From Caenorhabditis remanei (Eukaryota; Nematoda; Chromadorea; Rhabditida; Rhabditidae), in the NCBI RefSeq assembly GCF_010183535.1, contig NC_071332.1:1860001-1924000 (forward strand): a DNA stretch of 64,000 nt. Reading direction: 5' to 3'. Position 1 is the stretch's first letter, and the number at the start of each line of letters is the position of its first letter. The notes under the pieces are model-generated. The model was not told the origin of the DNA. It saw only the letters and a list, made by a program, of their open reading frames with translations, and ran no database searches. The position numbers were made by a program, and so were the translations under genes. Positions 1-14,390 of the stretch are shown piece by piece.

Positions 1-2254
1 AGAACGCCTAGAAAAAGCGAAAGAACGGTTGAATTTTCCCGCTTGTCTTTTAAGAAGCGTATCTCGGGAGCATGAAGAGTTATGAAAAAGTTGTCAACTA
101 CAAAAATGAAGATCGAGGTTTAATCTATAACACCACCAAAAAATATTTATGATTGTACCAAAATATAGGGTCGTGACACTCTGTCAAAGACAACTTTCTT
201 TAAAGTCTCAAAAACATTTCTCAAAAACCATATGACCTAGTTTTTTTAAAACATTTTTTAGTTTTTCAGCGAAAATGATGATTTTACATTGACAAGTATG
301 CAAAATTAGAGTTTTGTATTAGAAAAAAGGGAAATTAAAATATTTGTCACATAACTAAAGTCATAACTCAAAAAACTCAAAAAAATGAACATTTCACGAT
401 TTAACCACATCCATGCACTAAGTGGGCGGAGCCACGTGCGGCACAGTTATACAAGAGACAACAAGGGAACTCTGTCTATAATGATGATAAATGTTAGCTT
501 CGTCACATATAAAGACATGCGATGGCTGTTTGAAAAACAAAAAATATATTTCAAAAAACCCTAACTAACTCAACTTCTCTCCCTCTCTTTTTTCACCTCA
601 AAACACATACACATCTGCAATAAACTCTCACCCCTCTCGGCCGCCCCGAAGCTTCCTTTCCTAGTCGATCACTAAGAAGAAAGTGAGTGAGACACCCAAA
701 ACAAGCATCCGCGTCCTTCCGTTCAGCTGTTTCTCTCTCAAAGTTGTTTTTTCTAGCTTTGAGTTTCAAAAAAAGTTATGGGATCTGGAAGAGGGGGGGG
801 GGGCATAACTCTCAGACATAACCAAATTCCCGTGGGTGTCACCCCAATTACAGATAAATATGGAAAAGTTTCGAAAAAATACTTGTTATGTGTTTATGTG
901 TCATGTGTTGATCCATGAGCCTAACATGTCAGGTGAGAGCACACCCATTTCCGGAGGAGAGGATAAAAAACCTCATTCCGGGGGAAGGAGGAGGGAGACA
1001 AGAAGTCTCATGTCAATTTAGGGGTAGGAGCATGAAATATCTAGGAATGAGGTATGTAACAAAATTGGAAATTGAAAAAGGAAGGAGAAAGGTTTTATGG
1101 GGTGTTTTATGTGTATAAATGAAAAAGTTTATGGGTAGATATGTAGCAATTAAGTAGAAAGTAGAGTAGTGCATAGAACATTTGGAGTCATGTGTCGTGA
1201 AAAAGGGAAAAAAAATCAGGGACCTGTGAAAACGGTACGGCCTATCGGTTCAGGAAGTTTGGGAATCCGGAAGAACAGTCCGGGTCGTTTTAGGATGCAA
1301 CATATATTGTTGGAAAACTGGGAAAACGCTGATTCAAAATATATAGTCAGTTTTGACCCTGAGGGCCTGGTATTCGAAATGAGGTCAAAGTTTGGACCGC
1401 AGGCAATTCATCCGATAGCTAAAATCTGCCTGTCAGCTTAGAGTTCAGTCGGGGAGCCCGTCTTCCGGAAATTTGAACAGTAGGTCCGCTTGGTAGCCCT
1501 AAGGTCCAGCCCATATTGAAAAGTGATCTAGACCTAGAGAGACCAGACATTTTTATCATGATGGTGAAATTCCGCCTGTTAGCCCGTACCTGTTTAGGAC
1601 ATTGGCTCAGCCTCAAGAGCTTAACGGCCTTTGAAAACTTTGGTACACTTTTTTGGCCAAAACCTTTGAAAAAAGTTTAACGGTTCAGACTCTAGGCGTT
1701 ACGGTTGAGTCGCTACTCAGCCTGCAGATCACAGCTGTTTAAAGTTCACCAAGACTCTCAAAAAAGTTTAAATTTCAAAAAGTTATAAAAAACCTCATTA
1801 TTAATATCAATTCGCGTATTACCCCGCGGAAAATTGGCTTCATAGAACGATCCCCCTTTTTCCACTAACAATTCAAAAACCATACCTTCACTATACACTT
1901 TAATGGAACTCTGTGTGACGGGGGGAAGACGAACAATTGGGTAGAAAAAAAGTTTGCAAAAGAATTGAAAAGGTCCGTGCGCAAAAGGATGTAAACACTG
2001 AAGGCAAAAAAATGCAAATTTAAAAGCTAACCGAATTTGTGACATTGGATGGGTCCTCCTCCTCCTACTCCTACAAAAAAATGTGACCTTATCCCATAGA
2101 TGACGTGGAAAAAGGAAAACGTGCGGTGGAAAAGAAAACTTCATAGGCAAGGGTGGTGGGGATGAAATATTCCTTCTTTCCATATTCATATTTTCTTTAT
2201 AAATTCGCTAGTCCCCTTCTCTATCCAATTGAATTCATTCAATTCGAGAAGCGA

Positions 2255-2282
2255 GTATGTGTGTGTGTGTGTGTGTGTGTGT
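2255..2282 (+). repeat. (GT)n microsatellite
   Basis: About 13 GT units preceding TTATTGCAACC. Confidence 0.9.
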
Positions 2283-3429
2283 TATTGCAACCGGATGGCT
2301 CCGCTCTTCTCTCAGAGACACAGCAAAAATTTCTTCATTTCATATGTATATACTAGATTTTGAATATTAAAAAAGTGATAGATTCGGAGTCCGGCTTGCA
2401 AACACTGAGGGAGAAAAATGTTTCCGAAAAAAAAATTTGTCAAACCAGGCGGAAATTGGAATGAACTTTTTTTGCGCGAAGTTTAGGGAAAGAAGGCAAA
2501 AAAGGGGGCGGAGTGGCTCAAAATTGGCCAAATTTGAGCAAGCTCGGTAAATTAGAGTCGTCAGTGTAGAAGAGGGAGGGATATGTTTTTAGTATCCCTT
2601 TGACTAATTAGACCGTAAGATTTCTCGAAGAGGAAAAATAAGAAAAGTGAGAAGGCTAGCTGCGCTCGACGACGAAGTTTTCCCACCAATTATAAAAAGA
2701 AGGGGCTTTTGTGAAGGGGGAATGAATAGGGAAGGAGAGAGCTATGACGGTGGAAAGGGGGAAGATAATTGTTGTGTGCTACTTGACTTTCCAAAAATCT
2801 TTACTAAAGTTGGTCTTTGAGAAATTGCTAAAACGGAAATCGCAACATTGTCTGTGTCTCTGCTGCAACTTTGCCTAAAGTTTAACTGAGTTTGACAGCG
2901 GCGGGAGATAAAGAAGAGGGGCCCGGCTACAAGTTTTTTTCTTCTTTTAAAGAATAGATGAAGGAGTGGAAGGTTTTGGGGATTTGTTGAGGTAACTATT
3001 AACATGACACACGTCTTACAACCGCGCTCTACCGAAACCAAAGAAAAATGCATGTGAAATTGAGAGACTCAGAGAAAAGACGATAGGGGATTTCGGTGGA
3101 GCACAGTTGTAAGAACTGTGCTGAGCTAATAGCCAGCGATCAAGACGGAATATAAAAAAAAACTTGTGGTCAAATGTTCAATGAATGGATTGCTAAAGTC
3201 ATGAGGATTCTGAATCTGTATTTAGAACTTGTCTACAATTAATTTGACGCAAAATACAGCGGTTTTAGTACGGAAGCTTAAAAAAATGGCAGACACTCGA
3301 TGAGCTCGATGGGAGATGGAAAGAGTAAAAACCTGTGCCGCACAGTTTTCCTAAGCTCCGCCCATTTATACTACATTATTTTTAAAAAAACGTAATTGGA
3401 CTGGTAAGGATCGAGAATGGCTTTTTTGG

Positions 3430-3750
3430 CCATTTTCGCGTTTTTCGGCACTTTTTCCCGGCCCGCGGCATATTAACGAATAGCCATCCGGCCCGTAGTA
3501 GGCCCGTTTCGGCCCGTTGACAAGTATGAAAAAAATGGCTTTTAAAAAAAATGCTTCAAAATTTTTTTGAATTTTTTTTCCGAAAATGTCGAATTTTTGA
3601 CTATACTTCAGAACTCAACCAAAAACTAGTTATGCGCCAAGAAATTGGATTTTTCAGATGTTTTTAAAAATTTTAAAACATTGGTCACAAAATAGACAAG
3701 GCCGGGCCGACGGGCTGAGTCGGGCCGGGCCGAAAATTGACAAGTTAAAA
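3430..3750. repeat. Diverged GC-rich repeat related to family 2
   Basis: GGCCCGCGGCATATTAACGA, CCGTTGACAAGTATG and GGCCGGGCCGAAAATTGAC within AT-rich DNA. Confidence 0.5.
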
Positions 3751-6104
3751 AAAATCGAAGTAACCACGGGGCCAGCTTTGAAAATGACCAAAATATATGT
3801 GCGTAACTAGAAAGCTGAACTTTTGAGAATTCTGAAACTATTTTCGAAATTAATATAGGTTCAAAGTTTGCCGAGATACACCGCCTTGAAGTTGGTTTAC
3901 TTTTGTCCAAAAAATAAAGGCTTTGGTCTTCCAAAAGATTTTCGAAACTTCACAAGAGACTACTCAACGAAACAAACAAACAAAAAAAAACAAACAATCT
4001 AAATAGTCTATTATAGTGTGAAAGCCATAAAAAGAGTTGTTGCATGAACAAGATGGAGAGCTCGCCCGCATACATCCGAGTGAGCGCAACGGAGGGATGA
4101 AATTCCGCGTCGGCTCGGTGCTTCTCCTTTCTTCTTCTTCTTCTTTCGCCTTCCTCCCTATTCTGACAATAAATGTGAGCTCTTCTTTTCCTCTCCCCCT
4201 TCCCCATTCTTACTTTCTTCACTCCGTGTCCTCCGCAACGACATCTGAACGTCTGAAAAGATGTCGTCGCCTCCGTCGAATCGGATGACATCCTTTCGTT
4301 CGTGGAAAACGGGGAAACGAACGGAACGAAGAAGAAGTATAGACATTTTTAATGAAAAACAAGATTTCAGCATAGCCCGGGGCGCCGAAAAAGAAGAAGA
4401 AGCGCGAAAAGAGGTAAGTGGGATGGGGAGGAGGGAGGAGAAAAAGTTGGAGAAGGGGGACCCGCAAAATCAGGTAGTGGAGCACACACACACACACACG
4501 CTTGAGATAAAAAGGAACGGCAAGATTCTTGGAAAAAAAGAGAAGAAATACTGAAACAGATCTTTGATTTCAGGCTTGGAGATGGGCGGTGCAGTAGAGC
4601 CTCTGAAAAAAGTAAACGTTATAAATTATAAGTGGTTTCGAAAGAAGATAGACAGTAGGTGAAGAACGGTATGAACGGGATAAGCATATTTGGACGACAG
4701 GCGTCTTACAACTGCGCTCTACCTGAACAACAGAAAATTGCGTGTGAAACTGAAAGACTTAGAGAAAAGTGACATTATTCGAGGGAATTTAAATGGAGCG
4801 TTTATGAGAAATTTGCTAGGCTAATGGAACAGCTCCCAAACGATCTAAACTCAAAAAAACTGATCTAAGCTCAAAATTTGAAGTCTTAGCTCAAAAGTGG
4901 CGAGACATGGCAAATGTTTGGACCATGCAGCGTACAGTATGCCCTAAGCTTAAAATCTCTCGGCTCATAGTAAAAAAACAGACCTAGCTTCCACTCTACC
5001 GCTGATTTTTTCACCCTGACATTAGATTTTCGCGGCTAAGCTCCAAGTTTTCTAACAATGTTCAAAATGCCTCGGATCTTGTCCGGTTGCCTTGGCACCC
5101 GCTTTACATAACTCAAAAAATGTGTTGTTGTTTCCAGCCTGGCTGTATGAAAGCTTAGAACCGGAATCTCAGAAAAAAATTTCAGTCATCTGAAACTTCC
5201 CCTCAAGATCAGTCATTTTTGTCACCGTCTACCTACTCCCCCACACTCCCTAAAATCATCGCTCTCAAAAACACACACACATTTTGTATGCTATAATCAA
5301 ATGGAAGGGTATGAAATAGTAGTCATTCAACGATCATTCTATATTTATCAGTAACGGAGCCGATTTGCACGGGAGGGGTGGAAACGAAAACCGGTTGGTC
5401 GGATGCCGTCATAGTGGAAATGTTGAAAAATGTATGAGGGAAAAAAGAAAGAGTTTTGAGTTGTGGAAGTAGAGTAGTAGAAGATGTTTAGTGGGGATGG
5501 GATGAAGAAGGAAGACACCGCCTCCGCAACGTCATAACCAGAGAGGACTACTCGTTTTGTAGACACTGCTGAAAATTGGGCGATTCCTAATGAACCTAAA
5601 TTTAGAATAGAACCAGAATTTGCTGGATGATTAGAGGAAGTACTACTCGGAAGATGGCGCCCATCCCAAAAACATGAACTCAGCAGGTGGTACTGCATGT
5701 CAACATCAATATGTTTGAGGCAGAAAGAAGAATTAGCCGGTGATTTTTGTCGGAGAAGGGAGTGTGTCGACGTGTTGAATAATTGACACCGTCCGCGGCG
5801 TCAAAGAGGGGCGAATAATGGATAATGAAGGGAGTGAAAAGAAAGTGGATGAAAAAAGTTAGTGTCTAGTGTACTTTGTTTTTAGACTTTAAGTTCATGA
5901 GGGAGGGGTGTCGACTAGGGAGTAGTTATAGTTAGGGGTACTGGAAAACTGACAAGTTCAAAAATTTATGCTCCCTGTTGGGTCATTTATCAAACTTCTT
6001 TTAGTTCGAGTAACTTTTTTGGAAAAGTTCAGAAACTTTTTGGGTAAAACAAGAAAACGAGGTCCGGAGGGGGATAGTTTACTGTAGTCCGAGAATTCGA
6101 GGAG

Positions 6105-6880
6105 AGAGCGCTGAGAAATCAGACACTCTCGTTTCTCTGCACTCTATTACTCTCGTCTGTTGGAGGTACCTGGTTTAGATCGTGCATATCTCAAAACCTA
6201 CAAGAGCAATCAAAAAGTTGTCAACTACAAAAATAAAGATCTAGACTTGTTTTATGAAATACTGGATTATTGGAAAAGTGAGTCAAAAGTTTGCCGATTC
6301 ACAGCTTCTCAGAGTTGAGTGATTTTTTATTCTTTTTGTCAATAATAATTAAAATTGGAGGTGGTAACAACGAGAACGAAATTCCTAGTTTTCATCAAAT
6401 GTATTTATGACATTATTAGTTGGAAAAATCTGGGGGGATTCCAATGGCAAATATCTCAAACTTCTCATTAGCTATCAAAAATTGTCATCTATAAAATAAT
6501 CAGTTTGAAATTTTACATATTTTCTTAGTTGACAACGTTTTGATAGCATCATTAACATCAGAGATATAACAGTTCAAAGTTAATGCAAAAGATGAGGAGG
6601 CGCAGAGAAGGCAGACACTCTCGTTTCTCTGCGTCTCTCTTTCTCTCGTCTCTTGGAGGTACCTGGTTTAGATTGTGCATATCTCAAAAGGGTGAAGAGC
6701 TGTCAAAAAGTTGTCAACTACAAAAATAATCTGCATAAAATTTTACTCATTTTATTTGTTGACAATATTTTTCTTACTATTCTAGATTCCCAGATATCCA
6801 CGGGAGCCTCCCGTCGGGAGGAAGAGAGAGGGCAGAGAAATCAGACACTCTAGTTTCTCTGCGCTCTCTCACTGTTGATG
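6105..6880. repeat. MITE family 1 copies, partial
   Basis: Hairpin centres at about 6107-6141, 6600-6640 and 6832-6866 (GAGAAATCAGACACTCTCG then TTTCTCTGC). The first two are followed by GGAGGTACCTGGTTTAGAT and AAAAAGTTGTCAACTACAAA. Confidence 0.65.
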
Positions 6881-7734
6881 TATAGTTTCAAAACTATGAG
6901 AGCTTTCAAAGTTTTCTGAACAAAAATCTCCGTCTTTTTTCCAGAAAAACATACACAAGTCTCTAAGTCTAACACATTCCATAGAAAATAAGACCACGAG
7001 GCCAACTTGCACTTTTCTGCCTTGCCTCTCCACATCTCGAATAAGAAATTCTTGTCTGATTTCGAGTTTTTCCAAACTCAAAACCCAATCAACTGGGGAA
7101 TAAAAAAAAAGTTGAGAGAATTGTGAATGACTTCCATTTAACAAAACCGATTCCCAGAAGAACTATTCGTCAAAAATAAATAAAGAATTCAAACTGAACG
7201 GAGAGATCTTCCCACACCCTCGGAAACGGGAAAAACCCTCAGAATATTCAATCTTTTTAGGTGGAATCTAGAATCTAAGAGACCAAGAAAATCATAAATT
7301 TCTCTCGGGTTGATTCAATGTACATATTTAAAGAATGGAGACGTAAACAAGGGAAAAAAAAAGAAAAAAGAACATTCTCTCATTCAAAAAATAAGAAACA
7401 CTTAGACCCCTCAGAATTCCAACAAAAAAAGAAGATCATCTACCAGGAATTGGTATTGAAAACCATGAATAACTAGGAAGTGAGAGAGAATCGAAAAAAA
7501 AGGAAAAAAGAAAAAAGGTGATGAAGGAGGAAGCCGTGAACGGAAGGGGAAGAAGACTGGATACTAAAACACAAGGCTTATCTTTGGATTTTGAAGTTTT
7601 GATTTGTCAAAGATTCAAGTTGAACAGCAGGAAGTTAAAAAAGGGTCCTTGTTTTGAGAGCCCGTCACGGTATGTCACACTCGTCCTAGATTCGAAAATT
7701 TATATTGGTTATGTAGACCAATTCTAGTTCTCCA

Positions 7735-8460
7735 TTTTTGTAGTTGACAACTTTTTGATAGCTATTGAGGATTTTGAGATATGCGCCTTCCAAGTTAGAA
7801 GCAGAGAAAGAGAGACGCAGAGAAGCTACAGTGGCTGTCTTCTCTGCGTCTCTTCATCAAGTTCATAACTTTGAGCTTTTATATCTCCAATGTTATTGGC
7901 GCAATCAAAACGTTGTCTATTTAGAAAACATGTATAATTTTAGGCTGATTATTTTTGTAGTTGATAATTTTTTGATAACTAGTGAGGATTTTGAGATATG
8001 CGCCTTTAAAGTTGGATGATGAGAAAGAAAGGCGCAGAGAAACGAGAATCTCTGGCTTCACTGCGTCTCTTCATCTGTTGTTTTAACTTCGAACTGTTAT
8101 ATCTCTGATCTGATTGGCGCTATCTAAACGTTGTCTACTTAGAAAATATGTAGAATTCTAGGCTGATTATTTTTTTGGTGACAATTTTTTGATAGCTATT
8201 GAGGATTTTGAGATATGCGCCTTCCAAGTTAGAAGCAGAGAAAGAGAGACGCAGAGAAGCTAGAGTGTCTGACTTCTCGGCGTCTCTTCATCTGTTGCTT
8301 TAACTTCAAACTGTTATATCTCGAATGATATTGGAGCTATCAGAACGTTGTCAACAGAGAAAATATGTAAAATTTCAAACTGATTATTTTGTAGGTGACG
8401 ATTTCATGATAGCTATTGTGAATTTCGTGATATGCCGTTGAAAAATTTAATCATTTTCTT
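7735..8460. repeat. Three tandem partial copies of MITE family 1
   Basis: Centres at about 7812-7850, 8031-8070 and 8246-8287 (ACGCAGAGAAGCTA...CTTCTCTGCGTCTC), each preceded by ATTTTGAGATATGCGCC and followed by a short stretch with GTTATATCTC. Spacing is about 215 bp, so this is a small tandem array of the element. Confidence 0.7.
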
Positions 8461-9242
8461 GGAATAATAGCCTATGACGTCCGACCTCTTATTTCACATA
8501 ACTAAAATACCCGAAATCCAGACGGAAATACGTCTCGAACGATTTCCAGCTTATAGAAAACCCACTATTTGTTTGAATGATCCGTCCACCTCCCACCCAC
8601 ATCTTCAGAATTCATACTATGATTTCTTTTTTCAAGAGACAGAGAGAGAGAAGAAGAAAAATAAAAATATCCTCTACTCATTTACCCGACGGTCCGGACG
8701 AAAAATAAGGGGGAGAGGGGTGAAAGCAAAGAGAAGGAGAAGGAAGAGTCCCTTTTCACCCAAAAATAGTAGTATCTGATGACGTTGGACCACCCGAAAA
8801 TAGAAATATATTGCATGCAAATAGATATTTCAAAAAAAAATAACAAGATGGGCGGCGAGATTTTTTCCTTTTTGGAAGAACACATACTTCTTTGCGATGA
8901 GTCAGGTTGAAGGACCTAATCGAATCTTTGAAAATCTGTTACTGGTTGAAAAGAGGAAGAAAAAAGAAGTAGAAAAAAAACTTGAAGGGGGCGCCTGCGG
9001 TAATGAAATAAATTTCTGGAGGAGGGAGTGGAAAAAAAACAAAATTAGGGTTGGGATTTCAGGATTCTCCCCTTCACGAACAACCGGAAATTTAGAATTT
9101 GTGGCTTACTATTAGAGAATCAATAACCTGTGATACTTTAGAATAGGAACTCACAGATCATGTTTTTTGCCAGGTTTTTTATGGGTTAAGAACTGTTTGA
9201 AACTGTAAATGATTTGGTCGGTGTTTAAGGTCAAACCATGAA

Positions 9243-9480
9243 CTTTATTTTTGTAGTTGAACATTTTTCAATAGCTCTTCACACTTTCGAGATACGCGTC
9301 CCCAAAGATAAGGCCCTGAGACAAGGGGAAAGAGGGAGAGGGAGAGGGCGCAGAGAAACGAGAGCGGCAGCTTTCTCTGCGTCTCTCCTCTCTCTCTCGC
9401 TCAGGTACTCATCTTCAAAGACGCGTATCTCGAAAGTGTGACCTGCTATCAAAAAGTTGTCAACTGCAAAAATAAAGATC
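9243..9480. repeat. Palindromic MITE family 1, complete copy
   Basis: Left arm TTTTGTAGTTGAAC...GAGATACGCGT, centre GCGCAGAGAAACGAGAG...CTTTCTCTGCGTC, right arm ACGCGTATCTCGAAA...AAAAAGTTGTCAACTGCAAA. The whole unit folds back on itself around the GCAGAGAAA/TTTCTCTGC centre. Confidence 0.8.
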
Positions 9481-12400
9481 TAGATTTGATCTACGATTTT
9501 TAATAAAAATTTTTTGAATAGGTTAAAATCTGGCGGAGTTACAACTCTTCAAACTTTTTAATTTTTTTTTGGAATTTTTCACAAAAAATATAATTTCTAG
9601 GTAGGTTGAAATCGTATGGATGTAGAGATATAAAAAATTGGTCAACTACAAAAATGTAGCCCTTGTTTTGATCTACAACGTCAATATGAATTCGGAATAG
9701 TGGGTAAGAGGAGTCCGTCACAAAATATTTGGAGCAAATATAATTTTGAAAGCGCGTACTTCTCAAAAACAAAGTATATTCAGGTAGGGCCACACCAAAC
9801 TTTAAAAAAGTATAGAGAACGTGATTTATCCAAAAATAAAAATCCAATGGAGAGCATCAGATGACATGGCTAAATATTTTTTATACAAACACTCCTCCGT
9901 TGAATCTTTTTTTTATTGAAAATGACTTTATAGGGAATTTCAGAAAACAGAACACTCACTAAAAGCGGTTTGCGTGACTCGGAACGAAAAGAACCTACAA
10001 TTTCCTTGTTTCTTCTCACGGACCCATTAGCTTTGGAGGAGATTCTTCGTGGAAGGGGGGAAAATAGAGAGTGTTTTTTGATCAGAAAAATATTTCTTTT
10101 CAAATTCTTTTTTCCCTATTTTTGGGACAATAGACTTGAATGGTAGTTCGAGGGGTGCGGCGGCTCTCATTGGTTCCAATCATGGCAAAAATTAGCACAA
10201 ATTTACTTTGACAAGGGGGAAACTCGATTAGAAGAACACAAACTCTTTAATTCTTTTTTTTTCGTTTGCTTCTTCTTTTTCTTCTTTTCGACGAAAATCG
10301 AATGACGGGAAAGAAGTGAAGACGCATCGAATGATAGGCATATTGTAACAGGAGACATGACAACTGACGGGGAGAAAATAGAGAGATTGAGAGTGGAGCA
10401 AAGAGTTGAAAGAGCACAAAAAGAAGATAAAAGACAAGAAATTATTTGGGGGAGACTGGGAATGGAATGGAATGATCAATGAGCTTTCCTTTTATGGGGT
10501 TATGAAAATCAGGGTAAATAATTTTTCTAGGAAAAGGAAAAGTGAGAACGATGGTGGTGGTGGGGAAGTGAAGTTTGTTGCAGGATTATTTGCGCCTCAA
10601 GGATTTAGAAAACGGATTTTTGGTGGAGACACTTCTTCCAGATGCTTTTTATATATTTTTATAATATAAAATCTGCAGACTGGACTCTAGTTTTTTTTTT
10701 CATGGATTTTAGAAATTTGGGAATATGACCGAACTTTTTGTTTGTGTGTCTCTAGGCCATGGGAAGTTCGTCCCCGTCCGTTTTTTGAAATACCAGGATT
10801 GATAAGTTGACAACACTAAAAACGAGCTTCATGGACGTTTGGACTATTTCAAGCATTTTTGGGCTGAAAATTTGCGGTTTTTGAATTTTTTAGCGGTACC
10901 ATATTTTTCTACACATTTCGAAACATAAATTCTAGAAACAAAGACTTTTTTTAAATATAAAAATTCTTTAAAGTGAAAAACCAAAAATTTGACCGACAAC
11001 TGTTTGATGACCACTCGAATACGATTTTTTTTCAAAATTTAAAAACATTTCAAAGAATTTGAGCTCATTTGGTCCAAAAATTTCAAAAATTTCAAAAAAG
11101 TACGGTAGAATCCCTCGATTGCTATAAAAACTTTAATTTTCAAATTTTCCGCTTTTGGAACTGGTTCCAGAACGTTCTGAAACCGAGACACCGGAAAACT
11201 GTGCTGTTTTTTGAACCGGATCTAAAAAAAATGCAAGATTTTGAAATTAACTGGTTTTAAAACGTCCCGGACGTCAAAAAAATTATTCGCTGAGTAGCGA
11301 CTCCGGATACTCAGGCAATTAAAATGATTTTTTAACTTAATAGATGAAATTTCCATATAATTATGATTTGAAAACTATGTTGTAATTACTAATTACACTC
11401 GAAACAATGTAATATTCTCTCTGTGAATGACACCTCAGGGTGTCATATACAGGGACTAGAAATATATCAACAACTCGTGTCTGACGACGCGAAAAAGGGC
11501 TTCAGAAGACTTGTGTTGGTTAGTCACCGGATATGAACTCTTTTCTTTTTTCGTTGCTAAATGGAAAACGGAATAGTTTTGTAGAAGAAACATGGAACAT
11601 GTTGTTTGATCAGCTGGCTGACTTTGTTTGACTGAGTCTGAAAGTGCGGGATAATTGCAGTGGTGATGAGAGCACAATTAGAGTTAGAAAGAGAAAAACT
11701 CACTAGATTATTCTAGGAAAGAAGAAGAAGGATGAGAGATGGATTAGGATGGGAAAATAGGTATAGGGGTGGGGACGAAGAGGAGGAGGAGATAATGGGA
11801 TTAGCGGCTGTTTGGAAGGGGCGAAAGGATAAGTGAAAAGTTTCGAAGAGTACCCTGCAAATTCTTTTTTTTTGCAAAAAAAAAGTTAATGGAGTTTTCC
11901 TTCATGAAGAGGGACCAGTGACCGGATATAATCAGAATAATGAGAGAGAAAACTGACGTGGGGGTTTCCCATGTAAATTAAGGATAAATAAAAGACCAAG
12001 ATTTTTGGTTCAGGATTTCAAGAATTTTGGGAGTTTCAAGACTAGAAAGCTACAATAGAAGAGGAAACTAGGAACGAGCAAAAATCTTGCCCGAATATTG
12101 TGAGAAGCGTTTTCCCCATTATGAGTTTCTGTGTTTTAAAAGTTTAACCGCAAGTTTTTCAACTTTACTGAAAACTATTTTCCAGCCGATTTATAAGATT
12201 GTGAATCTGGCTTCATGAGGATTCTGAATCTGTACTCAAAACTTTTCTGAGACAAATAACACCCGAGATATAGGAGTTTTAGTTCGGAGTTTATTAAAAG
12301 TTGTGTAAATTGGCTTATAAGGGTTCTGACGTAGAGATTTTGAATTTTTTGACTACAGATTCAAAATCCTCAAAATCTCAACATTCTAATAATATAAATT

Positions 12401-13794
12401 CTGTCAAACTTATTTACTATCATGGTACCTTTGTCGACAGTAAAAAAGACCTTCATGCTGTACGTTAATTGGAATGGAGTACAGTAGGGCGCATCAGCCT
12501 CATTTCAAATTTAAAAGCTTTACTGGTTGGATTGTTAGACGAAAGTATACGACTGATCAAACTGAATTTACAAGGATTCTGGATATGTTTTAAATGAATG
12601 CTAGAACCCCTATTCCCCAATTTACACAACTTTGAGTAGCCCGATCCGGACTAAAACTCCTGTATCTCTGGACATTTATGTCGCAGAAAATTTTGGAGTA
12701 CAGATTCAGAATCCTCATGAATTCAGCTTCACATTTGTATAAATTAGCTGGAAATGATTTTCAGAAGAATTGAAAGATGTCCGGTCAAACTTCTAAGGCA
12801 TAGAAACTCGTACGGTACTAAAAGGGGAAAACGCTTCTCATAATAATCAATTGTTGAATGCAATATTTTGTTGTTAAAACGACTCCTGTCCCACAAAAGT
12901 GGTATTTTGTTTTGAAATTTCAACTTTGTGATGTTCAAAATCCTAAATTTGAAAAAATTCCCAAAACTTGTTGGAAAGAATCTTGTCCGAGAGGACTACA
13001 CGGTCGCCAGGAAAAACTCTTCCACCAAAACTCATTTTGAGTCAGGAGAACGAAAATCAGAGCGATTTTTAGCACATCTGTCAATATAAAAAGTTTCTTA
13101 GAATTTTCTGGAGTGACGGAATCTTCATATGACTTCAGTACTGGTGAATCTCAAACTAGAATTAAGTCAAACCAACAACCATTAGCCTTTTGACAATTCA
13201 AAAAACTTGGAGCCCACATGAAAAACAGTCTCTCCTCTACCCTTGTTCTGCCCAGTTAGTCTCTCTCTCTCTCTCTTCTTCTCTCAAATATTTGCTCTGC
13301 CGCCAAAAAATGTGGCGTTAAATGCGATCCACTTCAAACGAACTCAAATGTTTCACTCTATTATCTCACAATTGATGGAGCCCTCCCCCCCACCCAACAC
13401 TTTTTTGTATGTATATACATGTGTTTGACAAGAAAGAAGAAAAAATGTGTGAAAAGTTGAGAAAACAGGGTGGGGTAGGAGGAGTAAACCAAAACGAGGC
13501 GCGGTTTTTCGGGAGCCCATCAAATCTGCGTGTGAAAAACAGACACACTAAATTGGGTTGCGCTGGAGAAAGAGAGCACCACGAGCACCACCACAACCAT
13601 CACCCAGAAAAACGTATTATTTTTCTGGGAACCGCAGAGGAGAATTAGGGTTTAACTCATTTGTGACCATAAACGGAAAGGGCATCACAGGACTATGGTG
13701 TTCTTGGAATTGGGTGGTTTTTTGAAGATTAAGGGAGATCAAAAGATAAATGAGGTTTTCTCAAATTTGCAATATTCACGTTTTCGGACAGTGA

Positions 13795-13935
13795 GAACCT
13801 AAGAGACGAGAGGAAGTGGGCGCAGAGAAACGAGAGTGTCTGCTTTCTCTCACTCTCTCTGTCGCTAAGCTTTGAAGACGCATATCTCAAAAGTGGGCGG
13901 AGCTATCAAAAAATTTCCAACTACAAAAATAAAGT
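13795..13935. repeat. MITE family 1, right part
   Basis: GCGCAGAGAAACGAGAGTGTC centre at about 13820, then ACGCATATCTCAAAAG and a diverged AACTACAAAAATAAAG end. Confidence 0.6.
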
Positions 13936-14079
13936 TTATGGTTTGACCTAGACAGCCAGTATAATTATTCATAATTTTCAACAATTTTTAACCGTGCTCA
14001 CCCCTTCACAAAATCTACTGCCCTTCAAACCTCTCTCTCTCTCTCACGCTCTAGTTATTTTATCTAGGCCGAAGCGTAA

Positions 14080-14390
14080 CTCGCTTAAAACTCAATTTTA
14101 TGAGCTCATAAATATACCAAAATGTGGATCTCAGCGAGTTTTATGCCACTGACCTACATACTACTAAAAATGCTTATTCGTGAGGCACGGGCCGGGCTAG
14201 GATGACTATGCTCCAATTTTCGCGTTTTTGGCACTTTTTGCCGTCTCGTTAGATATCAACCACTTGCCATCCGGCCTGTAGTAAGTCAGTGATATAGAAC
14301 TTCCCGAGATCTACATTTTGATATATTTTTTAGCTCATATTACTCATTTTAGAGAGAGTAATGCGCCGATCAGTGGTGGCCCGTCTTTAG
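14080..14390. repeat. Palindromic MITE family 2 copy
   Basis: GTAACTCGCTTAAAACTC, ACCAAAATGTGGATCTC, a GCCGGGC centre, then CGAGATCTACATTTTGATA and GAGAGTAATGCGCCG as the mirrored arm. Confidence 0.6.

Larger units (their letters stand above)
1..6100. other. No supported gene; AT-rich repeat-bearing DNA
   Basis: Copies of repeat families 2, 3 and 4 occur at about 60-200, 1310-1400 and 3430-3750. Poly-purine/pyrimidine tracts and a TTCTTC-rich stretch at 4120-4150 are present. Frames of 60-143 codons exist but lack family motifs, biased composition or flanking splice signals that join in phase. Confidence 0.5.

Noticed and set aside
1758..2189. 143-codon minus-strand frame
   Set aside because: Phe/Pro-rich composition typical of AT/C-rich noncoding DNA, with no recognisable motif or partner exon.
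4261..4600. Possible two-exon gene starting MSSPPSNRMTSF with a good GTAAGT donor at 4415
   Set aside because: The joined frame hits a stop eight codons into the next exon, and the product is a short polar peptide without a signal sequence; too weak to call.
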